Part shown: positions 20,178 to 30,760 of the stretch, piece by piece
Layout of the letters: the number at the start of each line of letters is the position of its first letter
How positions within the stretch are numbered: position 1 is the first letter of the stretch
Assembly (NCBI GenBank): GCA_037043455.1
Contig: JAWPHD010002647.1
Location: 183,352-247,351, forward strand
Reading direction: 5' to 3'
Length of the DNA stretch: 64,000 nt
Source of the DNA: Cyrtodaria siliqua
Lineage: Eukaryota > Mollusca > Bivalvia > Adapedonta > Hiatellidae
Translations under genes and position numbers: made by a program
The notes under the pieces: model-generated
What the model was told of the DNA's origin: nothing
Databases searched by the model: none
The model's input: the letters and a program-made list of their open reading frames with translations, nothing else

Positions 20178-20839
20178 AGACGTGATAATCATGGCTCTTA
20201 TGGTAGTATGTACCTACCATAGAGCCATGATTCCAAGTGCTAGAATTATCAGCAGGACCCCGTACCGACTCCCATTTTTCCGTCGAGATTTCTGAAGACA
20301 TCACGGAATGTCTGCATGAACAGCCACCGTATTTATACGACGTTGCGTTGTATACCTTCGCCTCTCATCGCTGTGGGTTAGATCCCACTGGGAGCTCGAC
20401 TTGCACGTGAGGAAGTGTCGATTTTTACGGATGGTGGGAGGTGTACAATAATGGTTCTACCCAGGAAAAGTGGGTGGTCTGCCTCCACCACAAAAAAAAC
20501 GACCGTCATATATAACCTCACATGTGTGGAAAATGACGTAAAACACCATATAAACAAACAAACAAACACATTTCAATAGAACAAACATTAAATACCACAC
20601 CTGCATGCACAAAACTTACCAAAGAGCAGAATATCACGTCGATCTAGGCAAATTGTGTACGGGTCCATGTTTCCGTAGACATAATTTTCTTGAATGTTTA
20701 TCATTTTGAAATATCGCGCGCTGTGTCGTTCCGTATTTGGAAATTTAAACACAGCGCTCAATATGTGTAAGTTGTATGCATGCACGTTTGGTATTTAAAG
20801 TGCATACTACCATAAGAGTCATGATTCTCACGTCTAGAG
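20178..20839. mobile_element. Inverted-repeat (foldback-like) element containing a SINE
   Basis: The left arm, agacgtgataatcatggctc ttatggtagtatg (20,178-20,212), has a near-perfect inverted copy at 20,806-20,838 (catactaccataagagtcat gattctcacgtct). The left arm is itself followed by a second inverted copy (20,215-20,234), giving a hairpin. The same gaggcaaact sequence lies outside both arms. A SINE lies between them. It could be a foldback transposon or an inverted duplication. Confidence 0.5.
20335..20578 (+). mobile_element. tRNA-derived SINE (copy 1)
   Basis: About 240 bp starting cgttgcgttgtataccttcg, with a B-box-like gggttagatccc (about 20,376) and a central tggttctacccaggaaaag block. 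It ends gacgtaaaacaccatataaa followed by caaacaaacaaac. The layout (Pol III-type head, conserved core, simple-repeat tail) is that of a SINE. The core may be a known conserved SINE domain, which would need a library search. A second copy lies at 42,985-43,200. Confidence 0.7.
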
Positions 20840-21048
20840 GCAAACTAAAAACAAGTGAGTTACCACATAGAGATGTGTGTTGACGTTTTGTCTTGTTTAG
20901 TGCCTGAGTGCGTATTTAATATTTTAAAGGCACGCGTTCAGACATGTGACATTAACAGTTGTGATAAATAAAGAATCTTATATTCGTGAGGATTTATTAA
21001 ACCAGTTGGTAAAATTAAACTGATATTAAGCTATTTTAGCAAGCTGGC
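20840..21048. other. Short unassigned spacer
   Basis: AT-rich, with a possible polyadenylation-like aataaa near 20,966. No ORF is supported. Confidence 0.3.
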
Positions 21049-21618
21049 CATGTTCAAATGATATGATACGATCATCATGTCATCATGTTCAAATGATATG
21101 ATACGAGCATCCTGTCAGCATGTTCAAATTATATGATACGAGCATCATATCGGCATGTTCAAATGATATGATACGAGCATCATGTCAGCATGTTCAAATG
21201 ATATGATACGAGCTTCCTGGCAGCATGTTTAAATGATACGAGCATCTTGTTGGCATGTTCAAATGTTATGATACGAGCATCGTGTCAGCATGTTCAGATG
21301 ATACAAGCACCATGTCAGCATGTTCAAATGATAGGATACGAGCATCATGTCAGCATGTTCAAATGATATGATACGAGCATCGTGTCAGCATGTTCAAATT
21401 ATATGATACGAGCATCGTGTCAGCATGTTCAAATGATATGATACGAGCATCATGTCAGCATGTTCAAATGATATGATACGAGCATCGTGTTGGCATGTTC
21501 AAGTGATAAGATACGAGCATCGTGACAGCATGTTCAAATGATACAAGCACCATGTCAGCATGTCCAAATGATATAAGCACCATGTCAGCATGTCAAATGA
21601 TAGGATACGAGCATCATG
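21049..21618. repeat. Minisatellite, 35 bp unit, about 16 copies
   Basis: The unit is close to gcatgttcaaatgatatgat acgagcatcatgtca. Copies vary at the cat/cgt trinucleotide, and several lack the atgat segment, giving 29-30 bp variants (for example near 21,290 and 21,535). Confidence 0.9.
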
Positions 21619-22845
21619 ATCTTAACTGGTAGAGATCCAGAATTAGAAAAAATCATTTTTTCAGTACTTAATCTCTATACAAAATAACTTTGGGGTGACC
21701 GGGCCGAGGGGTGACTGGGCCGAGGATTTACCGTCGCGGTAACAAGAAAGGGAATTTCAATAGTACTGTTTAATGAATAATGTATTAGGCTAAATTTATT
21801 TCCCGTCAATTATTTCAGTTTTTTAAATGGATTAAAAAAATAATGAATGTTTAATTATCATTCTGGCCGTTCTCATTTTTTGAAGATTTGGAAATAAACC
21901 GGACACACTCACTCTTTGGTCGCAAATATCTCTATAAAGTGCTTTAGAGAAGCTGTTTTGGAGAGAACCATCAGTCCTTGCTTCCATTGCATAACTTGTC
22001 TTTATATATATACTTGGAACACACTTGAATGCATTTATATGTATCTTTTCATGCATTTCGATTAGCATCCTATCATTTTGGCCAAGATTTTAATATGCAT
22101 TTATTCGAAAATAAATTAGTATTCATGTAAGATCCCCTTTATACAGTATTTATGAGCGTGTTCCGTGTATCCAAGAATGATAGTCTGTAAATAAAATTTG
22201 AAGCATATCTGTAGAATTACTTTATTTTTTATGTTACGGAACGTGAAGCGATCTGAAAGGATTATGGATGTCAGTCTAAATAAGCATATGTCACATCTGT
22301 TAATTTCTCGTATAGCATCACGTCTTGTGTTACACATATTAATATTTGAAATGTATATACTAGTACAACAGTAATGGAGAATTCCAATCTCTGACAAAAT
22401 AATGCTTAAGGGACAAACTAATTTATGGAAAGTATTATTAAAAAGAGATGCATCCGTAAGGCGTTCATGTTGTAAACAAAATACGGTCCTATAAGTTGTT
22501 TAAACCAAACATCAAAGTAGAACATATTTATACAAAACAAATTACCTTTTCACTATATATAAGGCAAAACAAAAAAAAGGTTTGTTTCTGGTCTTCCAAT
22601 CGACCCTTTTTTTAAAGCTCCCATCTCTAAACGTTTTAGGGCACAAAGTTTGTTTTTTTAAAATTAGACAAATTTATGCATGTAAGTGTTGTGGAACACT
22701 CATATTATGTAACATGTTCAAGAATAAGTATAAAAGTCGAACAGTAAATGCACTTTATACAGAACACAGTAAACGCAAAAACACTCAAAAGAACAAAAAC
22801 ATATCGCTCGGTGCACTACTTTCAAAGCTGGGATAGACGAAAAGC
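21619..22845. other. AT-rich region without recognisable genes
   Basis: Frames of 60-93 codons occur but have no domain, codon bias or splice context. The only local pattern is a short duplicated gggtgaccgggccgagg / gggtgactgggccgagg at about 21,693-21,726. Confidence 0.4.
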
Positions 22846-22848
22846 AGA

Positions 22849-23940
22849 AATGCCAACTATTTATTGGATTCCTAAATTACATAAATATCGGTATAAGGCG
22901 ATTAGATCATGGCAGGAATTTCTTTATTTACACTGTCATGTTTTAATGGGATGACAGTAGGGTAAGTGTGAGGTTTGGTGCACCTAAGAACCGGTTTAAA
23001 CCCCCAGTGGCCTACTTTGCCACTGACCGTTCCAAGACGGTAGGCCTATTTTCAACCCTTTTGTGTTTGTGATGTTGTTTGCATTTATTATTACTTTTGC
23101 CTTCTTGTTTGCCTGTTTGCGTGTTTGTTCCTGTGTTTTGTGGTTGACTTTCCTCCTTGAATGCTACTTTCCCTGTCCGATCTTTTTATATTTCTTAATT
23201 TTTAATTAAAGTGCCTGCACCACCACAAACAACTCCAAACGTTTAACTTCTTGTCTTACTGCCGTTAAATATCAAGTTAAACAATATTGTGCTAAAACTT
23301 ATGAAAACTCTGGGATTAATTTATTTTGGTCTATAAACAATTCAGGAGACGTTCGTGATACAATTTGCAATACACATCAAGTTTCATCTATAAGCGCTTA
23401 TAACTCTTCTACACTGTATACAACCTTACCACACCACCTTATCAAAGACAATCTTATTGCTCTTATTCCAAACACAAATTCGCTAGAGAAAAAATAAATT
23501 TTGGCCTAAAATAATATTAAACAATTACACTATGTGGACTAACCAAGAAGTTTGTGAAGCACTAAACTTCCTATTAGATAATATTTTCGTCAGGTAAGGA
23601 ACTACCGTTTATAGACAAATGGTTGGTATCCATATGGGCACGAATTGTGCACCGCTTGTCGCAGATTTGTGTTTATATTGCTATGAAAGAGATTTCATGT
23701 TGAGTCTTTCACCAGATACCTAGGCAAATGTAATTGAAGCCTTTAATGACACCTCTCGGTATATGAATGACATATTGAACATGGACAACCCTTTCTTTTT
23801 TGCTAAGGTTAATAATATATACCCTAAAGAACTTCAACTTAACAAAGCTAATATGTCTGATACTAGCACTTTTTTTTCTCGAGTTACATCTCTCCATTGA
23901 AAATGGTGAATTAATTAGCAAAAAATACGACAAGGGACTT
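22849..23940 (+). pseudogene. Naiad reverse transcriptase remnant, split by a nested Naiad 3' tail
   Basis: A plus-strand copy of the Penelope-like reverse transcriptase seen better at 37.3-39.2 kb. The first piece at 22,849-22,898 reads MPTIYWIPKLHKY. The rest resumes at about 23,208 with TTTNNSKRLTSCLTAVK and passes through ENSGINLFWSINNSGD and the motif VGIHMGTNCAPLVADLCLYC, where the usual IPMG is IHMG. The YxDD position (about 23,760) is YMND instead of YLDD, so the catalytic pair is damaged. Multiple stops and shifts are present. Between the pieces (22,899-23,200) sits a Naiad 3' UTR in the same orientation. Confidence 0.75.
22899..23200 (+). mobile_element. Naiad 3' UTR fragment nested in another Naiad
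   Basis: It starts at ttagatcatggcaggaattt and ends with the standard terminus tccgatctttttatatttct. It replaces about seven codons of the host reverse transcriptase. The body shares the gccactgaccgttccaaggc / ggtagccctattgtcaaccc core of the family. Confidence 0.75.
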
Positions 23941-24421
23941 ATATTTAGTTATCGGTGGTACATTTTCAATTTCTTTTGTTTTCTTACTTAATTTTTGATT
24001 CGGTGGTTCCATTACTCCGGCCGATAAAAGGCTCTGGGTATTGTTTAACCACTCATAGGATATGTTGTCTGCTTTTTATACGCAGGCTTCATAACCGCTG
24101 CTCCCAACTAAATTCCATTATGTTTATTTCGCTCTTCGGGGCATTTAATTTTATTAGATACTGGGACCATACGCCGTACGACATGGAGAAGACATACACT
24201 CCATGTCCACCGCCATATGCATGCCATCTTCGGGATGGTTATAATGTTGTGCTGTTGATTTTATTAATATTGAGTTCTGCTCAACCCGGGGCTAGAGGGT
24301 GTGAGCGGTAGCTAGCATATTTCACTACCGCTCATGAATAGTCTCAATCAAACCGAGACTGCAATATTTCGTATGTGTCGTGCTCGGCCGTTTCCAAAGG
24401 TCCATTATCATACTCTTTCTT
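23941..24421 (+). mobile_element. Short element X, copy 4 (opposite orientation)
   Basis: This is the reverse-complement copy of the element at 697-1297. It begins at gttatcggtggtacattttc, lacking the outermost ~110 bp of the 5' end, and ends tccattatcatactcttt. It is inserted in a plus-strand Naiad reverse transcriptase, and about 20 host codons are missing at the junction. Confidence 0.75.
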
Positions 24422-24648
24422 ATGGGGTCTATATGTCTCAACCTATTCGTTTTACTAGAGCTTGTACTCGAGCTTAGGACTTTAATATTCGTAATCTTTG
24501 TATAACTAAAAAGCTACTCCATCAGGGCTACCGTTACCATAAATCTCCCTTTGCAAAATGTTATTATCGTAACCCTGATCTTCTTTACAAATATAAAAGT
24601 AAGTTAAGAACTCTTCTGCGACAAGGACTATCACAACCTGACTTCTAT

Positions 24649-25113
24649 CTTTCTTGTCGTGCCCTTAATGGTTTATTCTCTTACTGCTCTGGCTTCTGCA
24701 AAGTCATTGAGTACCTTCATTGTGGCTTTCCAGGCTATTGTTCTTTTGTTTTATATTTACACGAGCATATTTGTGTTTTACTTATATTGCCTATTGATGC
24801 TGCCTTGTTGGTTAGAGATTAGATTATGGCGGGGATTTCTTTATTTACACTGTCCTGTTTTAATGGGATGACAGTAGGGTAAGTGTGAGGTTTGGTGCAC
24901 CCTAGAACCGGTTTAAACCGCCAGTGGCCTACTTTGCCACTGACCGTTCCAAGGCGGTAGCCCTATTGTCAACCCTTTTTCTGTTTGTGATGTCGTTTGC
25001 ATTTATTATTGCTTTTGCCTTCTTGTTTGTCTGTTTGCGTGTTTGTTTCTGTATTTTGTGGTTTACTGTCCTCCTTGAATGCTACTTTCCCTGTCCGATC
25101 TTTTTATATTTCT
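24649..25113 (+). mobile_element. Nested Naiad 3' end, 5'-truncated, 6 bp target duplication
   Basis: It begins at ctttcttgtcgtgcccttaa (downstream of the SECIS-like hairpin in full copies) and ends tccgatctttttatatttct. It carries only 3' UTR. The ttctat duplication shows target-primed insertion into a standing Naiad copy. Confidence 0.75.
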
Positions 25114-25308
25114 TTCTATGGTGACATGATTTACAAACTTCGTTAGATCCTCGGTCATGATCACTTTCATATTATCTATGTTAAACTTGTTAACAGGTTT
25201 ATCAAAAGATGTTATGACCCTGTCATTTTGCATGCTTGGTAGTGGACCCATTTACTGTTGGCCACTATGCTTTCGTCTTTAATTGTGCGATGACCGGACA
25301 GGCTATGG

Positions 25309-25350
25309 ATGACGTCTACCTAAAGCCCAAAAGGACGTTGACGTTTGATG
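25309..25350 (+). promoter_or_regulatory. SECIS-like hairpin, plus-strand Naiad copy
   Basis: The sequence reads atgacgtctacctaaag, an apical loop, then ggacgttgacgtttgatg. The stem ACGTC/GACGT replaces ACGCC/GGCGT of other copies, a compensatory C:G to T:A change. The AUGA...AAA...UGA layout is kept. A second change nearby (ggt to gtt) weakens the upper stem. Confidence 0.4.
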
Positions 25351-25840
25351 TTTGTCTGTAATCTTGTCTTGTCGTGCCCTCAATGATTTGTTCTCTTGTT
25401 GCTCTGGCTTAGTACCTTCTTTGTGGCTTTCTAGGCTATTGTTTTTTTTTTGTATTCATATATACACGAGCATCTTTGTGTTTTACTTTTATTACCTATT
25501 AATGCTGCCTTGTTGGTTAGAGAATAGTTCATGTCGGGGATTTCTTTATTTCCACTGTAGCGTTTTACTAGGATGACAGGAGGGTAAATGTGAGGTTTGG
25601 TGGACCCTAGAACCTGGTTTAAACAAAACAGCGGCCTTTTTGCCACTGACCGTTCCAAGGCGGTAGCCCTATTGTCAACCTTTATGTGTTTCTGATGTCT
25701 TCTGGCCTTTTTTTCATCTTTAAAGTTGTTCTTTGGTTCTGTGTGTGTTTGTGGTTGACTGTAGTCCTTGAATGCTACTTGTCCTGTTCGATTTTTTTTA
25801 AATCTAACAGGAATGGCAATATTAACAAAGAATAAAGGCA
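25351..25840 (+). mobile_element. Naiad 3' UTR, older copies
   Basis: This contains the family 3' UTR (cttgtcgtgccctcaatgat, ggcggtagccctattgtcaa) in degraded form, ending near tcctgttcgatttttttaaa. It runs on from the host copy above. The region 25,510-25,840 belongs to an older subfamily ending in tcctgttcga, not tccctgtccga. Confidence 0.6.
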
Positions 25841-26044
25841 TATGATGTCACAAACACTAAAAAATTGGTACTAATACAAAAAATATTAAAGAGAATATAT
25901 ATATATTTTCCTACCGACCTATCCTAATTTTATAGGGGAAAAAGACCAGAAACAGACAATATAGGTGGGGGCGGGCTTTACTTAAATGCCCATTATATGA
26001 TTAAGGAAATGTGTCCAACGCAATTCTTTATAACAGAGAATTTA

Positions 26045-26305
26045 CCTTAATGGCTGACAATGTGGACTTGCCAAGAAGTTTGTTAAGCACTCATTTTCCT
26101 ATTAGATAATATGTTCATCAGGTATGGAACTACAGTTTATAGACAAAATGTTGGTATCCATATGGGTACAAACTGTGCACCTCTTGTCGCACATTTCTTC
26201 TTGTATTGCTATGAAAGAACTTATTCGTCTTTCTAGAGATTGTAGTCGTGTTGAGGACTTTAATATTCGTTATATTTGTATCACTAAAGAGCTACTCCAG
26301 CTGTG
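26045..26305 (+). pseudogene. Old Naiad reverse transcriptase relic
   Basis: Short pieces in plus frames resemble MWTCQEVC, RYGTTVYRQNVGIHMGTNCA and TRVEDFNIRYICITKELL of the Naiad reverse transcriptase, with the middle (palm YxDD region) deleted. It is heavily mutated. Confidence 0.6.
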
Positions 26306-26319
26306 ACTCAAGGAAGATT

Positions 26320-27740
26320 TTCTCATTTTTGTATTCCCGGAGTTACGGCCCATTTTTTCTTAAACTTTTACGTTAAACTATTTTGTTTAACTATCTCCTC
26401 CCACAGTTTTCAACCAAATGTTTCAAAACTGTTCAGAATGTTTACCTATAATGTCAAGATTCGGCGTCAAAATCGAATTTGTATTGCCAGAGTTATGGTC
26501 CTTTTTCTTCGAATGTTACGTTTTCCACTCGACACATTTCTAGTTTAAATAGAATTCGACTGAATACATATTAACTTACTAAGGTCCACTCTCATACTAT
26601 TTTACTTAGTGGTTAACCTACTTTTCAACAATTCATTGAACGATGCCATTGAAATGCAAATGAACATTCACCCGACTGTGCGGGAAAGCAAACGGAGGAT
26701 ACTGTCATGGACTTTTACATTTTCATGTAAACACTCTAGCACCTTCAATTATTATTTGAACTTTACAAAACTTGCACATATTGTTAGTATTAATGAAAGC
26801 TCGGACAAATCAGCCAGATCGGATCAGTAACACCAGAGCTATGGCCCTTGTTTTGTTTCTAAAAAAATGATTTGTTCTGCCTTGTGAACACTCTATCACC
26901 TTTATTTATTATTTGATATTTACCAATCTTTTACAGTTTGTTAATAGCAATGCGATCTTGGACAAGTTAAAAAAACAGTAAGATCGGACCATTTATATCG
27001 GACGTTGTGGTCCTTGTTTTTGCTAAAATATGCCATTTTATGCCTTGTGAACACTCTAGCACCTTCATTTATTATTTGATACTTATCAAACTTACAATGA
27101 TTGTTAATATCAATGACAACTCGGATAAGTTCGAAAACTAACCAAATCGAAAGAGTAACAGCAGATTTGCTGAAAAATGCCATGATCTGCTTTGTGAACA
27201 CTCTAGCACCTTTATTTATTAAGTGATCTTTACCAGACTTGCAAAGATTGTTAATATCAATGAAAGCTCGGACATGTTCGAAAACCAGCCAAATGAGACC
27301 AGTAACAGCAGAGTTATGACCCTTGATTTAGTGATTTAGTTAAAAAAATTATAGTTTGCATCATTAAGACGATAGGACTTTCATTTGGCCAGATTTTAAT
27401 GAAACTTTGCAGGGATGATCAGTACCGAATCTAATTATGTATATCGTCACCGTGTTCCAGTTGAATGATTTATTTTGGCAGAGTTATAGTCATTTAAAGA
27501 TTTTAATACACAAACTTTGTCCGTACTTTTTCCTAAACCGCTGGCCAGATTTCAGCGCAACTTTGAAGGGACGATCAGTACCAAGCCTAGTTATTAATGT
27601 CATCGCCGTATTTTTGACTGACTTGTGGCCCTTTAAAGGTTTAATACACAAATTTTGTCCAGACTATGTTCTCCTGAACCCCTGGCCGTATTTATGTGAA
27701 ACTTTATAGGGATGATCAGTTACATGCCTAGTTGTGCATG
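26320..27740. repeat. Degenerate ~150-160 bp tandem repeat block
   Basis: The phrase gtgaacactctagcaccttt recurs at about 26,728, 26,884, 27,045 and 27,192. It is followed each time by a tttattatttgat / gttaatatcaatg / ctcggacaagttcgaaaac pattern and cagagttatggccctt. Copies are 148-162 bp apart and diverged. Short ORFs across it are not credible genes. Confidence 0.6.
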
Positions 27741-27750
27741 CCATCACCGG

Positions 27751-28503
27751 TCATCGTACAATTAAAGAGAAAAGCATAGTGGCGAACTGTAAAAGGTTCC
27801 ACCACCAAGCATGCAGTACGTTGCAAAATGATATCGTCATAACCTCTTTTGAAAACTTTTTAACAAGTTTAACAAAGATAGTATGAAAGTGATCATGACC
27901 AAGAATCTTACGAAGTTTATAAATCACATCACGATAGAAGTCAGGTTGTGATAGTCCTTGTCGCTGAAGAGTCCTTAAATTACTTTGATATTTGGAAAAA
28001 AGATCAGAGTTACGATAATAATACTTTATAAAGGTGTTACGAAGTTTATTGTAACGGTAACCCTGATTGAGTAGCTTTTTAGTTATACAAAGATTACGAA
28101 TATTAAAGTCCTCAACTCGAGTACAAGCTCTAGAAAAACGAATGAGTTGAGACACATATACCCCATAAGAAGTTGCTCGGGGAACATCCCCATCCAAGTG
28201 GGGATAATTAACAATGTCAAAATTAAAATCATCTCTCTTGTCATAGATTTTGCTAATTATTTTACCATTTTCAATCGAGAGATCTAAATCAAGAAAAGAA
28301 GCGTTATTATCAGATATAATAGCTTTGTTAAGCTGAAGTTCTTTAGGATAAATATAATTAACCATAGTTGGAAAGAAAGGGTTGTCAATGTTCAATATGT
28401 CATCCAGATACCGAGAGATATCATTAAAGGCTTCAATAACACCTGCCTGGGTATCTGGTGAAAGACTCAACATGAAATCCCTTTCATAGCGAAATAAGAA
28501 CAA
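27751..28503 (-). pseudogene. Naiad reverse transcriptase C-terminal half, open frame
   Basis: A 250-codon frame without stops covers the catalytic YLDD (SRYLDDILNI, about 28,405) through the thumb (TRVEDFNIRNLCITKKLLNQ, GLSQPDFYRDVIYKLRKILG). It keeps a segment (IISKIYDKRDDFNFDIVNYP) deleted in the copies at 31.2 and 37.4 kb. It is 5'-truncated at 28,503, where it joins the 30 bp satellite. At about 27,845 the frame shifts and the 3' UTR is absent, so the 3' side is also lost. The FLFRYERDFM start is not a true initiation site. Confidence 0.75.
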
Positions 28504-30235
28504 ACCTTACTCACTGTTTCAAGTCACACATTAACCTAACCATCCGTTTTAAGTCACACAATAACCTAACTCGCAGTTTCAATTCACACATCAACATAAG
28601 TCACAGTTTGACGTCACACATTAACCTAACCATCCGTTTTAATTCACACAATAACCTAACTCGCAGTTTCAATTCACACATCAACCTAAGTCACAGTTTG
28701 ACGTCACACATTAAACTAACCATCCATTTCAAGTCACACAATAACCTAACTCGCAGTTTCAATTCACACATCAACCTAAGTCACAGTTTCAAGTCACACA
28801 TTAACATTAACCTTACTCACTGTTTCAAGTCAGAAATTAACTGAACTCGCAGTTTGAAGTCACACATTAACGTAACCTTCCGTTTTAAGTCACACACTAA
28901 GCTAACTCACAGTTTCAATTCAAACATTAACCTAACTCACAGTTTCAAGTCATTAATTAACCTTCTCACAGTTTGAAGTTACGCATCAACTTAGCTCTTA
29001 ACTTCATGTCACACATTAACCTTACTCACAGTCTCAAGTCATACACTAACCTAACATACAGTTTGAAGTCACACATTAACCTAACCCTTCGTTTTAAGTC
29101 ACATACTAACCTAACTCGTAGTTTCAATCCACACATTAACCTAAGTCACAGTTTCAAGTCACACATTAATATTAACCTTACTCACTGTTTCAAGTCATAC
29201 ATTAACCGACCTCGTAGTTTCACGTCATACATCAACCTAACTCACAGTTGCAAGTCATACATTAACCTAACTCAACGTTTCAAGTCACAAATTAACCTAC
29301 CTCGTGGATTCAAGCCATACATCAATATAACTCACGGTTTTAAGTCATACATTAACGTAACTCACAGTTTCATGTCACACATTAACCTCACTCAAAGTTT
29401 CAAAAAAAGTGTATGATAATGGACCTTTGGAAACGGCCGAGCACGACACATACGAAATATGGAGTCTCGGTTTGATTGAGACTGTTCATGAGTGGTAGTG
29501 AAATATGGTAGCTACCGCTCACGCCCTCTAGCCCCGGGTTGAGCAGAACTCAATATTCATCCCATGTCGTACGGGGTATTGTCCCAGTATCTAATAAAAT
29601 GAAATGCCCCGAAGAGCGAAATAAACATAATGGAATTTAGTTAGGAGCAGCGGTTATGAAGCCTGTGTATATAAAGCAGACAACCTATCCTATGAGTGGT
29701 TAAGTTCAAGCCATACGTCAACCGGACTCGCCGTTTCAAATCATACATTAACCTTAGACTCAAAATTTTAAGTCTTACATTAACACTTCAGTTTCAAGTC
29801 ATACATTAACCTAACAGACAGTTTCAAGTCACACATCAACCTAACACAACGTTTTAAATCACACATCAACCTAACTCAAAGTTTCAAGTCACACACAAAA
29901 CTAACTCACAGTTTTAAGTAGTACATTAACCTAACTCACAGTTCCAAGTAACACATTAACCTAACACACAGTTTCAAGTCACACATTGACCTAACTCATA
30001 GTTTGAAGTCATACATTAACTTAACACACCGTTTCAAGCCACACATCAACCTAACTCACAGTTCCAACATACACATCAACCATATACACAGTTTAAAGTC
30101 ATACATTAACCTAACTCACAGTTTCAAGTCAAACATTGACCTAGGTCACAGTTTCAAGTCACACATTAACCTAACTCACAGTTTCAAGTCAAACATTGAC
30201 CTAGCTTACAATTTCAAGTCACACATTAACCTAAA
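28504..30235. repeat. 30 bp satellite array (first block), host to several Naiad and X insertions
   Basis: The unit is close to aagtcacacattaacctaac tcacagtttc. Copies differ at several sites, mainly cacaca/cataca and aagt/aatt. About 45-50 units are present, interrupted by element X copy 5 at 29,402-29,702. The unit length is a multiple of three, so long open frames (28,608-28,844, 28,973-29,416, 30,003-30,248) arise without being genes. Confidence 0.92.
29402..29702 (-). mobile_element. Short element X, copy 5
   Basis: A 5'-truncated and internally deleted copy (the interior after actcaatattcat joins cccatgtcgta). Its 3' A-run begins immediately after the satellite phrase caaagtttc. Confidence 0.75.
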
Positions 30236-30715
30236 AAAAGGAATATAAAAAGATCGGACAGGGAAAGTAGCATTCAAGGAGGACAGTAAACCACAAAACA
30301 CAGAAACAAACACGCAAACAGACAAACAAGAAGGCAAAAGCAATAATAAATGCAAACGACATCACAAACAGAAAAAGGGTTGACAATAGGCCTACCGCCT
30401 TGGAACGGTCAGTGGCAAAGTAGTCCACTGGGGGTTTAAACCGGTTCTAGGGTGCACCAAACTTCACACTTACCCTACTGTCAACCCATTAAAACAGGAC
30501 AGTGTAAATAAAGAAATCCCCGCCATGATCTAATCTCTAACCAACAAGGCAGCATCAATAGGCAATATAAGTAAAACACAAATATGCTCGTGTAAATATA
30601 ATACAAAAAAACAATAGCCTAGAAAGCCACAATGAAGGTACTCAATGACTTGGCAGAAGCCAGAGCAGAAAGAGAATAAACCATTAAGGGCACGACAAGA
30701 AAGATCATGGACAAA

Positions 30716-30760
30716 CATCAAACGCCACCGTCCCAATGGGCTTTAGGTAGGCGTCATCAT
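30716..30760 (-). promoter_or_regulatory. Candidate SECIS element spanning the Naiad stop codon (N1)
   Basis: On the minus strand the sequence reads atgacgcctacctaaag, cccattggg, acggtggcgtttgatg. CGCC pairs with GGCG and ACC with GGT around a one-base bulge. AAA lies at the apical loop, and CCC/GGG can form the extra mini-stem of form 2 SECIS RNAs. AUGA faces UGAU as in the SECIS quartet. The stem is short (7-8 pairs where about 11-14 is usual) and the UAA stop overlaps the AAA. It is present in N1, N2 (35,416-35,460), N3 (36,905-36,949), N7 (46,850-46,894) and, with a compensatory pair, at 25,309-25,350. Confidence 0.45.

Larger units (their letters stand above)
24424..25350 (+). pseudogene. 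Naiad reverse transcriptase C-terminus with nested insertion and target duplication
   Basis: The host reads GVYMSQPIRFTRACTR from 24,424 to the segment GLSQPDFY ending at 24,648. It is interrupted by a second Naiad 3' region (24,649-25,113) and resumes GDMIYKLR from 25,120 to a stop at 25,321. The hexamer ttctat flanks the insert (24,643-24,648 and 25,114-25,119), an evident target duplication. The stop region contains the SECIS-like hairpin described separately. Confidence 0.7.

Noticed and set aside
21049..21618. Possible CRISPR-like array
   Set aside because: Repeats are directly adjacent without unique spacers, in a eukaryotic genome; it is a minisatellite.
30231..30736. Minus-strand ORFs (also 34,895-35,436 and 36,719-36,925) in the Naiad tail, for example CFCVLWFTVLLECYFPC
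   Set aside because: They lie in the 3' UTR past the RT stop, and are hydrophobic only because of T-rich sequence.
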